From Methanocella conradii HZ254 (GTDB lineage: Archaea > Halobacteriota > Methanocellia > Methanocellales > Methanocellaceae), in contig NC_017034.1 in assembly GCF_000251105.1 (NCBI RefSeq), positions 2,046,001 through 2,110,000 of the forward strand: a DNA stretch of 64,000 nt, in the 5' to 3' direction. Made by a program: the position numbers and the translations under genes. This document shows positions 25,557-33,222 of the stretch, in pieces. How positions within the stretch are numbered: position 1 is the stretch's first letter; every line of letters starts with the position of its first letter. The notes below the pieces were generated by a model that made no database searches, was not told where the DNA came from, and saw nothing but the letters and a program-made list of their open reading frames with translations.

Positions 25557-26069
25557 CTATTTATATATAAGCTCATTATATGCTCTTAGAATTTTTCCGC
25601 TAGCTACAGAAATCGTTGCGTAAATAATGGCTAATATAAAGGTATAGCAAATGGCGCTTAAAAAGCCATGTCCTAATGCCATAGTAACCAGGCTATATAA
25701 TAATGGCCACGTCATGATCATAGTACTGTACACCCAGGTGCTCCCATAGATTGCCTGTTCGACCAACGCTATGGCTAGCCATCCACACGCGGCCATGGCT
25801 CCAAGGATTACTCCCGCCAGCAACGATGGCGGGATGCGGGTCCACTCCGATTTATCTTCCTGTCGACCTTCGGCTAGAATGCCAATTATGGCAACCACAA
25901 ATATCGAGACAGTAAAGATTAGGGCTTCAAGCATGACATCAATGCCTAACAACCCTATATTCTGCAATACGAACACCCCCAACATGAAATCGAGAAGGGA
26001 TATCAATACCAGTAAAATTCCGCCAGATACGCCTGCAAATATGACATTCAAATATTGATTCCTGGTCAA
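25557..26069 (-). CDS. Four-helix membrane protein, island unit 2
   Basis: 170 aa with about four or five hydrophobic segments (VIFAGVSGGILLVLISLLDF, LIFTVSIFVVAIIGILAEG, SLLAGVILGAMAACGWLAIA, FLSAICYTFILAIIYATISV). The ATG overlaps the upstream gene stop by four bases. No family was recognised. In size and placement it parallels the last gene of unit 1. Confidence 0.65.
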   Translation of the reverse strand: MTRNQYLNVIFAGVSGGILLVLISLLDFMLGVFVLQNIGLLGIDVMLEALIFTVSIFVVAIIGILAEGRQEDKSEWTRIPPSLLAGVILGAMAACGWLAIALVEQAIYGSTWVYSTMIMTWPLLYSLVTMALGHGFLSAICYTFILAIIYATISVASGKILRAYNELIYK

Positions 26070-26965
26070 GTTAGCCGCCCTCCCACGTTTATCGGTACGT
26101 ATTGGCCATCTCTAAATACGCCCAACTGGCACTTTACTGGAATAGGCCCGGCTACCCCTGATGGTATGGCTTCGATAACGCTCACACGATACCTGCTACC
26201 ATATATTCCGCGGAACCTGCCCTCAAAAGCTGTGAACTCTAGGCTAAACCCGATCGTCTCGTTTTTATCCTTTTTAGGAGCTATATTTTGATCAACATAA
26301 ACATATGACGTATAAGCATTCGAACCATTATATCCATCCAGGAAAATTGTATAATTCGACAGGGGTACATTAGATATGGGGGTTAATGTATCATTGACCG
26401 GATTCTTAATGTTTTCTGGCCCGTTAAGGCGTTTCGAAAAACGCGCATTTATATCTGTAAGATTTCTATCCATCGATTGAAATCCAAGCATGTATCCTTC
26501 TTTACTGACAATGATCATCGATTTCCACCCATCGAATTCTCGATATTGCAGTTCATCATCCGTGAATACCCGTTTCCCATCTTTCATCGGCATTGGCACG
26601 AGAATATCATTCGCCAATCCTCCACTATAATTGCTTAAACCCCTCACCATTATTTTATAATCATACGAAGCGGGCTCGTTTTCAACATACCAGGGAATTA
26701 TCGACATAAACGCCATAAAAAATATGGCACAAGCTAAGACCCCCGGTAAAATAAAAAATATCGTCTTCCTTAACTTATATTTCCTTATAAGATAAAATAG
26801 CATTAAAATTAGTATAACCAATCCAAGCATCATCGCCAGTGTAATAATACTTGTCAAATAATTAATAAACCACACAACGCTTAAGCAAACGATGAACACG
26901 GCGAATACTAGCAGAGAAGATAATATTAAGTCCACATTCAATTTTTTTATCTTGTTGCCCATCAT
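26066..26965 (-). CDS. Membrane-anchored extracytoplasmic protein, island unit 2
   Basis: 299 aa. Three N-terminal transmembrane helices (LILSSLLVFAVFIVCLSVVW, SIITLAMMLGLVILILMLFY, TIFFILPGVLACAIFFMAFM) are followed by about 200 residues of extracytoplasmic sequence with several NxS/T sequons and a beta-rich look. A GGTGA ribosome binding site precedes ATG 26965. It overlaps the following membrane gene (ATGA). No family was recognised. Confidence 0.65.
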   Translation of the reverse strand: MMGNKIKKLNVDLILSSLLVFAVFIVCLSVVWFINYLTSIITLAMMLGLVILILMLFYLIRKYKLRKTIFFILPGVLACAIFFMAFMSIIPWYVENEPASYDYKIMVRGLSNYSGGLANDILVPMPMKDGKRVFTDDELQYREFDGWKSMIIVSKEGYMLGFQSMDRNLTDINARFSKRLNGPENIKNPVNDTLTPISNVPLSNYTIFLDGYNGSNAYTSYVYVDQNIAPKKDKNETIGFSLEFTAFEGRFRGIYGSRYRVSVIEAIPSGVAGPIPVKCQLGVFRDGQYVPINVGGRLT

Positions 26966-27017
26966 GTCAACTCACCCAAAATAAAAATGTATGCGTAAAA
27001 TGCATCCAATTATTTAG

Positions 27018-27983
27018 TTACCTCCTTACGTAGTCCACCAGACCCATATCATATCGGATTGCATGGAGCAGCACTGTTCGAGTATCACTAATTACTGTAG
27101 CATCATTCCCCCAATCTCCACCCTGTGAAATCTTTGAGTCGATGTAACCAAAGTATTGCGTAGATACAGATGCTAAATTATCCACTGATGCCTTAGGATC
27201 ACTAACGTAGTAATAGTACCAGTTGTTGTTAACATCATTGCAGTAAGCTATCCCAGATGTCCAGTTGCCACTTACATAATTCTCATAATCAATATGGTGT
27301 AACTGATACTCTAATGGTTTAGTATGCCATGGGTTAGCGATATCAGACATGTAGTGCATCGATACTGATAGGTCAGTGTATCCGCCTATAGGATCACTTT
27401 GATTCTTTATCTTATCCCTGGCGCTATCGGCGAATAATTTACATTTATCACCTGCCCCACCCCAAGAATAATGCTGCCATTGCTGCCATATTCCCCATGT
27501 ATCAGGGTCACTGGCATGATTGTAGAGAATGTCGTAATACCCAGTACCCCATTTAATTCCCGCAGTCTGTGCCAGGTCTGAATGGACATTTCCATTCCAC
27601 AAGACGCCAACTTCCCTTTCATCTATTCCATAGTAATCGAACACTATTGTCGCCACTTTAACGATTACTTCTTGTTTTTCTGACGCGGGCAGAATAGACT
27701 CGCCTGACCATATATCTTCTAAATTTTTCATCAGTTCAGTTTTCTCTTTATTAGTCAAGTTACTTGCTTTAATTGCTTCAAAGACAAAATTCACTTGTTC
27801 CTTTGTTGGCCCAGTATCATTTATTTGCTTTGCATCTTTAACAATAGGCTCAAACATCATAATTGGCATATTCGTTTGCTCTATCACCTTAAAGGCAAGC
27901 GCAGGCACGAATGCAGTATTCGTGATCGTTACCAGTACGAACAATGCTCCTATTACCATACTTTTTCGATTTGCAATACGCAT
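27018..27983 (-). CDS. Exported zinc-dependent phospholipase C/S1-P1 nuclease-like protein
   Basis: 321 aa with a signal peptide (VIGALFVLVTITNTAFVPALA). The motif HYMSDIANPWH (His210, Asp214, His220) and HHIDYENY (His230, Glu234) match the H-x3-D-x5-H and H-x3-E zinc ligand patterns of bacterial phospholipase C and S1/P1 nucleases; His134 and Asp136 may complete the site. ATG 27983 has a strong GGAGG upstream; a longer frame to 28124 would run into module R2 and is rejected. It heads unit 2 of the island. Confidence 0.72.
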   Translation of the reverse strand: MRIANRKSMVIGALFVLVTITNTAFVPALAFKVIEQTNMPIMMFEPIVKDAKQINDTGPTKEQVNFVFEAIKASNLTNKEKTELMKNLEDIWSGESILPASEKQEVIVKVATIVFDYYGIDEREVGVLWNGNVHSDLAQTAGIKWGTGYYDILYNHASDPDTWGIWQQWQHYSWGGAGDKCKLFADSARDKIKNQSDPIGGYTDLSVSMHYMSDIANPWHTKPLEYQLHHIDYENYVSGNWTSGIAYCNDVNNNWYYYYVSDPKASVDNLASVSTQYFGYIDSKISQGGDWGNDATVISDTRTVLLHAIRYDMGLVDYVRR

Positions 27984-28023
27984 TTTAAATCCTCCGCGAG
28001 TTATTTTTACTCGTATTTCTACG

Positions 28024-28212
28024 GAGGCAGAATGGTGTAAGCTTATATAATCGAAAAGCTTATACCATTTTGCCTTTATTGGCCATGTGGCCCGGCCATC
28101 TGACTGGGGCGAGCCGAGCCACATGCAACCCTCTCGCGCCTTTTCAAGCGCTTACCAGGCAATATGTTAACTTATGATTACTTAAGTCTTATCTCACAAT
28201 CTGTTAACTGTC
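28024..28212 (-). promoter_or_regulatory. Repeated upstream module R2
   Basis: Near copy of R1 in the same orientation, again ending 40 nt before a start codon (the phospholipase-like gene). The AATGGTGTAAGCTT/AAGCTTATACCATT stem (28031-28044 with 28056-28069) is longer than in R1. The second stem is ATGTGG/CCACAT (28085-28090 with 28119-28124), a compensatory change from GTGTGG/CCACAC. The 28-nt loop between these arms is inverted relative to R1. R2 ends a few bases before the ATPase fragment begins. Confidence 0.7.
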
Positions 28213-28216
28213 AGCC

Positions 28217-28744
28217 TTCATTCTCTCTTTCTTTCCTTTATTGCCCACCCAGATACTGCTCGCCAACCTTCTCACCGACCTTCCGGAGATGACTATAGCA
28301 GCGGATTCGGTGGATAAGGAGCTCATGGACCGGCCGAGGCGGTGGAGTATTGACTTTATAAAGAGGTTCATGATAGCCTTCGGCCTGCTAAGCTCCATAT
28401 TCGATTTTATGACGTTCGGCGTTCTCATATTGCTTTTGCATGCCTCTGAGACCGGGTTCAGGACTGGCTGGTTCGTGGAGTCGGTGGTCTCGGCCGCCAT
28501 GATAGTGCTCGTCATAAGGACCCGTAAGCCGTTCTTCAGGAGCATGCCAGCCGCCATTCTGGCCATGACCACGCTAATCGTCGTATGCCTGGTCATCGCC
28601 CTGCCATATACGCCTCTTGCGCCGTTCTTCAGGTCCCAGCCGCTACCTGTGGAATTCCTGCTGGCGCTGGCCATCATCCTGGCGCTATACGTCGCCACGG
28701 CCGAAATAGCCAAAAAGATGTTCTATAAAGTGGTGAACTTTTAA
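28217..28744 (+). pseudogene. Truncated second copy of the P-type ATPase 3' end
   Basis: The + strand frame from 28241 encodes 167 residues equal to the C-terminal membrane domain of the ATPase at 20949-23489 (MPTQILLANLLTDLPEMTI to the stop), about 97% identical at DNA level. It lacks the catalytic domains and any visible promoter. At several positions where the two copies differ it has the family-like residue (TDLPE, FMTFG, FVESV). The duplication brackets the island, so it may mark an insertion or unequal recombination. Confidence 0.9.
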
Positions 28745-28746
28745 GC

Positions 28747-29910
28747 TTAAACGTGCTTTTGCGCCAGGTACTTCTCGCTCACGCCCAGCATGTCCATCCC
28801 CAGGGCTATAAATGCGTTCGTGAATATGTACGAGTTAAGCTCAGAGATGGACGGCCTCGTCTGGACGGACTTGGCCGCCAGTATCTTGCTGGCCTCCTTC
28901 TCCCGGTACATGTCCATGTCCTCCTGGGAGATGGGCACGAACATTATGTTCTTCGTATAGCCCCAGGATTCCATGAGGCCGGTAAGCTTTGAGCTTTTAT
29001 TTACCGTGATGGGGAAGATGTCGGCGCCCCTGAGCTTCGCCTTTATGGCGCCCTCGATGATCTCACGCGTATTGCCGCTGCCAGTGATGGGCAGATAGGC
29101 GTCTCCACGGAGGAAAGCCGGGGTGGTCGGGCCGTCCCGCATGAACACGTTCCGGCCGAGGTGGGTGAGCCTCATGCCGAAGGCGTTCGCCACGAACCCG
29201 GACCTGCTCACCCCATCCACTACATAGTTGCCGCGGCGGTTCAGAACTTTATCGGACCACTCGTCCAGGTGCGCCGGGTCTATGTCCATGAGAAGCCCCG
29301 CGTTCTTAGCAATATGCTCCAGCGTACTATAGTATTTATCAGCGTCCTTGCCCGGGTCATGGTGGTATAGCTCGGGGATGATGGCGTTCAATAGCACGCA
29401 CAGCTTAAGCTCGAACTCGGAGCCAAGGGCGGCAAGGTTTTTATTGCTTATGCCCTTGAGGGGCTCGATGTCGAATATGAAGCCGTTATCATACTCCGAG
29501 ACCATTGAGTATGCCCGCGAGTTAACGTTGGCCGTGATCAGCACTACGGGCACGTTGAGCTTGAAGGCGTCCTCGAGGTACCTCAGCACGCCCTTGGTCT
29601 CGCCCGAGCCGGTGGCCGCTATCACGAGGTTCTCCTTGCCGGGGTCGATGTACCGCCTGATGGGGTCGTCCAGGGTGACGGGGTAAATATTCTCATACTT
29701 GACCGACTGCTGCAGAAAGTCGTATAGCGCTAGCGCGCTCCTGCCCTCTGCTATTCCATATATCACTTTAGTGCGGCCCGTCTCGTCCAGGATGAAGCCC
29801 GCCAATAGGTTGATGAGCTCGAGTATCTTCTCCTTCTTGATCTCTTCAAGCTGCTTTATGAATTGCTGTTGTATCTTTACAGACCCGTAGAATGAATCTA
29901 TAGAGGACAT
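28747..29910 (-). CDS. Tandem SIS-domain sugar isomerase-like protein
   Basis: 387 aa made of two SIS (sugar isomerase) domains. Phosphosugar-binding Ser/Gly-rich motifs are IYGIAEGRSALAL and AATGSGETKGVL in the first half, and VDGVSRSGFVANAF and PITGSGNTREI in the second. The closest known group is 6-phospho-3-hexuloisomerase, which is a single-domain protein used in archaeal ribulose monophosphate/pentose formation. The duplication within one chain is unusual, so the exact substrate is uncertain. It is convergent with the ATPase fragment, with only two bases between them. Confidence 0.75.
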   Translation of the reverse strand: MSSIDSFYGSVKIQQQFIKQLEEIKKEKILELINLLAGFILDETGRTKVIYGIAEGRSALALYDFLQQSVKYENIYPVTLDDPIRRYIDPGKENLVIAATGSGETKGVLRYLEDAFKLNVPVVLITANVNSRAYSMVSEYDNGFIFDIEPLKGISNKNLAALGSEFELKLCVLLNAIIPELYHHDPGKDADKYYSTLEHIAKNAGLLMDIDPAHLDEWSDKVLNRRGNYVVDGVSRSGFVANAFGMRLTHLGRNVFMRDGPTTPAFLRGDAYLPITGSGNTREIIEGAIKAKLRGADIFPITVNKSSKLTGLMESWGYTKNIMFVPISQEDMDMYREKEASKILAAKSVQTRPSISELNSYIFTNAFIALGMDMLGVSEKYLAQKHV

Positions 29911-29991
29911 CGTATGCTATTATGCTGATTTCCTATAAAAAGCTAATATCTTTATGTTTGTAATATTAAATGTATTGTCCTGATGATGTGA

Positions 29992-30768
29992 ATGGACGAT
30001 AAGGTTGCGGTCATAGGGTGCGGCCTCGCCGGTTGCGGGGTCGCAACAATACTCAAGGAGTCATTTTCGAATATGCCCTCTGCCCCGGCGTTTTTGGTGG
30101 CAGTGGACGATGATGAGGAGGCATTGGGCGCCGCAGGGGCTGACATTAAGGCTAAGCCCGGTGAAGCCCTTGACCTGAGCGGCTTTTCAATCGTATTTTT
30201 CGTGCTAAACCCCTCGGAGGAGGATGCACTCTCATGGGGGCGGGGCCTATCCTCAAAGGCTTCGGAGAAAAAAGCGTTCACTTTCGGGTTTTTAATCAAG
30301 CCCTCCGGCGGGTGGCCAGTGGAGGATAGGCAGGCTTACGGCTCTTTTGACGCGGCCGCGCTGATAGATGAGGGCTGGGTGCTCCAGCAAAGGAAAGGAA
30401 AAGACGCCGAGTATGCGATGCGCATCGCCTTAAACTTTATAGCCCATACCATTACTTTCATGTCGGCCGCGCTCCAGGATGGAAAGCTGGGGAGGGATGC
30501 GTTGTGGAATGCGACACATGGCAGGGTCGCACGGTTCGCCGCCACCTCCACGTCCCAGCCCGAGACGCTCTACGGCATGTCCATGAGCAGCATTGATAGG
30601 TCGACGGTCAGGTCAGCGATGCTCTTCATGCCGGAGGACACCGATAACGTGATGGCAAGGCGCATCTTTTTGTACGTGGCCAAGGGCCTGCCCCGGAGCG
30701 TCGAGATGGTGGCGATGCGTATTAAATACGTGGAGCCTTTCCGGATCGTCGCCCTCCTGGCATCTTAA
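29992..30768 (+). CDS. Divergent Rossmann/FtsZ-like protein of unknown function
   Basis: 258 aa. The N-terminus KVAVIGCGLAGCGVATILK resembles the nucleotide-binding start of FtsZ/tubulin proteins. Later order is also reminiscent: DLSGFSIVFFVLNP where FtsZ has its Gly-rich GTP loop, then FTFGFLIKPSGGWP where FtsZ has VTKPF. The GGGTGTG signature itself is absent. It could equally be a Rossmann-fold NAD-binding protein. No neighbour clarifies the role; it is convergent with gfcR. Confidence 0.5.
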   Translation: MDDKVAVIGCGLAGCGVATILKESFSNMPSAPAFLVAVDDDEEALGAAGADIKAKPGEALDLSGFSIVFFVLNPSEEDALSWGRGLSSKASEKKAFTFGFLIKPSGGWPVEDRQAYGSFDAAALIDEGWVLQQRKGKDAEYAMRIALNFIAHTITFMSAALQDGKLGRDALWNATHGRVARFAATSTSQPETLYGMSMSSIDRSTVRSAMLFMPEDTDNVMARRIFLYVAKGLPRSVEMVAMRIKYVEPFRIVALLAS

Positions 30769-30770
30769 AG

Positions 30771-31394
30771 TCACCCAACGCGGCCTACGCGCACGAGCGA
30801 CCGAACGGCCACGGATCCGATGCTTTCGATGCCCTTCTTATCGATGATGACCGCCATGGCGACCGCCTCGCCGCCGCTGTCCTGGATCAGCTTAACGGTC
30901 TCCTCAGCAGTGCTACCAGTAGTTATGACGTCATCGATGATGACGCATCGCTTGCCACGCACGCTCGAGTAGTTCTCGCTAAACGTGGCCTTCGTCTCCT
31001 TCTGGTCCTTGCCCTCCTCGTACCGGTGCTTGCCAGGATGTACGACGGCCAGCTCCACTCCATACTGGTATGCGACGATGTTCGCCAGGGGCACCCCGCT
31101 AAGGGCGACGCCTACGACCACGTCGACGTTAGTGTCCAGCTCGTTGAGCGTCTCCTCGACCATGTCAGCCATGCAGGTCGCGATGAGCATGAGCCTGCTC
31201 GAGCTCTTGCCAATCATGCTCCAGTCAACGAAGATGTCTTCCGGGGCCTTGACGCCGCTCTCCCTTTTGGCGCGGGTGAGAAGCCATGTCGCCGTCTCCC
31301 TCGATATGTTAAGCTCATCGGCGATCTCGCCCGACCTTAAGCCCCGGTTCCTGAGCTCGATCGCCTTATCGATTAAATCGTTAATATTTCTCAT
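30771..31394 (-). CDS. gfcR: Orotate phosphoribosyltransferase-like transcription regulator GfcR
   Basis: About 207 aa. An N-terminal helix-turn-helix (RSGEIADELNISRETATWLL) is fused to a phosphoribosyltransferase domain with the PRPP loop VIIDDVITTGSTAEE. Haloarchaeal GfcR regulates sugar catabolism; in methanogens the role is less clear, perhaps purine/PRPP-linked control. I start at ATG 31394 (MRNINDLIDK), since the longer frame to 31454 overlaps the nob1 coding region. It follows nob1 by six bases. Confidence 0.85.
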   Translation of the reverse strand: MRNINDLIDKAIELRNRGLRSGEIADELNISRETATWLLTRAKRESGVKAPEDIFVDWSMIGKSSSRLMLIATCMADMVEETLNELDTNVDVVVGVALSGVPLANIVAYQYGVELAVVHPGKHRYEEGKDQKETKATFSENYSSVRGKRCVIIDDVITTGSTAEETVKLIQDSGGEAVAMAVIIDKKGIESIGSVAVRSLVRVGRVG

Positions 31395-31399
31395 CCGGT

Positions 31400-31885
31400 T
31401 TACCTCTTGATGGACCGCTTCCTCAGCTTCAGTGGGGACCCGCAGACTTTGCAAACATCGCCCTCACTATATGTTCGGTTGCACCCCATGCAACGTTTTT
31501 CCCACACGATTTTATACTTTATCCGCTTTTGATGCAGCGGTATAAAGTCGAGGCCCATTTTCCGCGCGACGTTCTGTACGGCGTAGTCGTCAGAAAGGAT
31601 TGCCACGTCTTTCCCGGAGCCTTTTTCTTCGAGCGCCAGCGCCAGCAGGTCGACGTCTGGCTGCGAGAGGCGCAGGACGTCCCCCGTATCCTGGGCGGCG
31701 TTCTTGACCTCGCTTACGTATATGGCATCTGGCTCCCTGACCGTGAGCCCTGTGAGCACTTCAAGCTTGAGGCGTGATGCCTCATCCTTAACTTCTTCGT
31801 ATACCCTGGGGGGCGTCAGCAATTCTCCACGCGGAAATATCCCGTATATGAACGCCGACGCGTCCAGCACGTAAGTTTCTGGCAT
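31400..31885 (-). CDS. nob1: rRNA-processing endonuclease Nob1
   Basis: 161 aa. An N-terminal PIN domain has acidic residues in YVLDASAFI, YEEVKDE and ILSDDYAVQN. The C-terminal zinc ribbon is CMGCNRTYSEGDVCKVCG. Nob1 cleaves the 3' end of 16S (18S) rRNA during small-subunit maturation. Length and domain order match archaeal Nob1. It lies six bases upstream of gfcR and is probably co-transcribed with it. Confidence 0.93.
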   Translation of the reverse strand: MPETYVLDASAFIYGIFPRGELLTPPRVYEEVKDEASRLKLEVLTGLTVREPDAIYVSEVKNAAQDTGDVLRLSQPDVDLLALALEEKGSGKDVAILSDDYAVQNVARKMGLDFIPLHQKRIKYKIVWEKRCMGCNRTYSEGDVCKVCGSPLKLRKRSIKR

Positions 31886-32061
31886 TTATATCCAGTAAAA
31901 CGTCCATGATTATAAATATAGGTGTTCGCCTGTTTTTTGCACGTAATGGCAATATAAAATGAAAATACTATGCGTATGCCGATTTTATCTGAACTGGTGA
32001 GGGACACATTCATATATCATTAAGTTGTATTAATTTGGATGGTTTTGAGCGAGGCTAAAAA

Positions 32062-32337
32062 ATGGAAGAAGGCCAGATACAGCCGCCTGAAAAGTACTAT
32101 ATTTTAACCCTTGAGCAGTATGAATCGCTGCTCAAAGGCGAAAAGATAAGGGATTGCTACAGCGCATTACAGTACCTGGCCAGGAGTGAGCGCTTCAAGG
32201 ATAAGAAGATAGTGGTGCGGACCAACCTCGCCGAGCAGATCAGGGCTCGCTATAAGGTCACGAAGCGGGCCTTCTACGCCGCCAACCGCTTCGTGGAGTT
32301 TACCGCCCAGACGACGCTGGACATTAGCGGCACATGA
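32062..32337 (+). CDS. Small conserved-looking hypothetical protein
   Basis: 91 aa, mixed charge, no membrane segment. The C-terminal half (VVRTNLAEQIRARYKVTKRAFYAANRFVEF) could form a helical nucleic-acid-binding module, but I recognise no family. It stands between divergent and convergent neighbours and ends directly against the phosphoesterase stop. The upstream 170 nt carry an AT-rich promoter-like stretch (CATATATCATT near 32011). Confidence 0.6.
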   Translation: MEEGQIQPPEKYYILTLEQYESLLKGEKIRDCYSALQYLARSERFKDKKIVVRTNLAEQIRARYKVTKRAFYAANRFVEFTAQTTLDISGT

Positions 32338-32868
32338 TTATTGTTTATCCTCTAGTGACCTTGCATAGCCTATCGACCTGCACATCTGGCCCGTGCTGGT
32401 CTTGACTATATCGACTTTCACATGGCCATCGCGCACCTCGAGCATCGCCATCGTTGGGTCTGCCATCCTGGGAAAGATTGGGCTGCCCGGGCATAGTAAA
32501 AGCACGTCTGTCTGGTCGATGACCGGGCTATGTATGTGGCCGTAGATGAGAACGCTCACGCCCATCTCCAGCGCCAGGTAGCGCATGTTTGTGATATCAG
32601 TGCCGTGGCGGCCCTTGTGGATGACGCCTATCCTCACGCCTTCCGCCTCGAAGGACGCGCTTTCCGGCAGCGTGGCCTTGAGGTCTTCATCGTCGCTATT
32701 TCCGTAGACTGCCACCAGCCTTTTTGCGCTTTCCTTCACGGATTCATACGCCTCGCTCGTTATGAAGTCGCCCGCGTGCACCGCTAAGTCTGCTTCCTTG
32801 ATTACGTCTAACAGTTCCTGGGGCATCTTTACGCGAAGGTGCGTGTCTGCTAGGACGGCTATTTTCAT
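32338..32868 (-). CDS. MJ0936/YfcE-type metallophosphoesterase
   Basis: 176 aa calcineurin-like phosphodiesterase. Metal-binding motifs are LADTHLR (Asp, His), HAGDFI, YGNSDD (GNxD, here GNSDD), VIHKGRHG (GHxH region start) and YGHIHSPV. The family hydrolyses phosphodiesters in vitro; the natural substrate is unknown. ATG 32868 is the standard family start (MKIAVLADTH). Confidence 0.88.
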   Translation of the reverse strand: MKIAVLADTHLRVKMPQELLDVIKEADLAVHAGDFITSEAYESVKESAKRLVAVYGNSDDEDLKATLPESASFEAEGVRIGVIHKGRHGTDITNMRYLALEMGVSVLIYGHIHSPVIDQTDVLLLCPGSPIFPRMADPTMAMLEVRDGHVKVDIVKTSTGQMCRSIGYARSLEDKQ

Positions 32869-32922
32869 CCTTTATCAATAAGATGGGGTCATAATAATAA
32901 TTTTTCGGCAGACACGTAAAGG

Positions 32923-33069
32923 CTATTCGAGATGCATCCTGGTTGGCGGCGCCCCACACTTTGGGCATTTCCTGGGACGGCAGGAGCCATTATGGGTAAA
33001 AGCGCTACACCCTGGCTTACACAAAAATCTATGTTCATAACCGCATGACTCACAAACCCACTTCGGCAT
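32923..33069 (-). CDS. 48-aa zinc-ribbon/rubredoxin-like small protein
   Basis: This frame encodes a Cys-rich 48-mer: MPKWVCESCGYEHRF at the start, two single cysteines in the middle (LCKPGCSAF, NGSCRPRK), and the CPKCGAPPTRM knuckle near the end. The paired CxxC knuckles indicate a zinc ribbon or rubredoxin-like metal site. It sits in an otherwise empty gap between divergent genes. The compact size and intact cysteines make it a credible gene. Confidence 0.65.
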   Translation of the reverse strand: MPKWVCESCGYEHRFLCKPGCSAFTHNGSCRPRKCPKCGAPPTRMHLE

Positions 33070-33222
33070 AATACAGACTCAACCACAATACAATAAATAA
33101 GTTTTCGTTCGTAGGCTGACAAACGAAATTCTCCGCCAATGAGGCCAAAATTACTTTCGCCATGCATATCTCACGTTAAAATATCAAAACATATATCCTA
33201 TGAATAACAACGTTCTCTTAAC

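Noticed and set aside
27984..28124. N-terminal extension of the phospholipase-like gene
   Set aside because: It would read through module R2 and lacks a ribosome binding site; ATG 27983 has GGAGG and begins a clear signal peptide.
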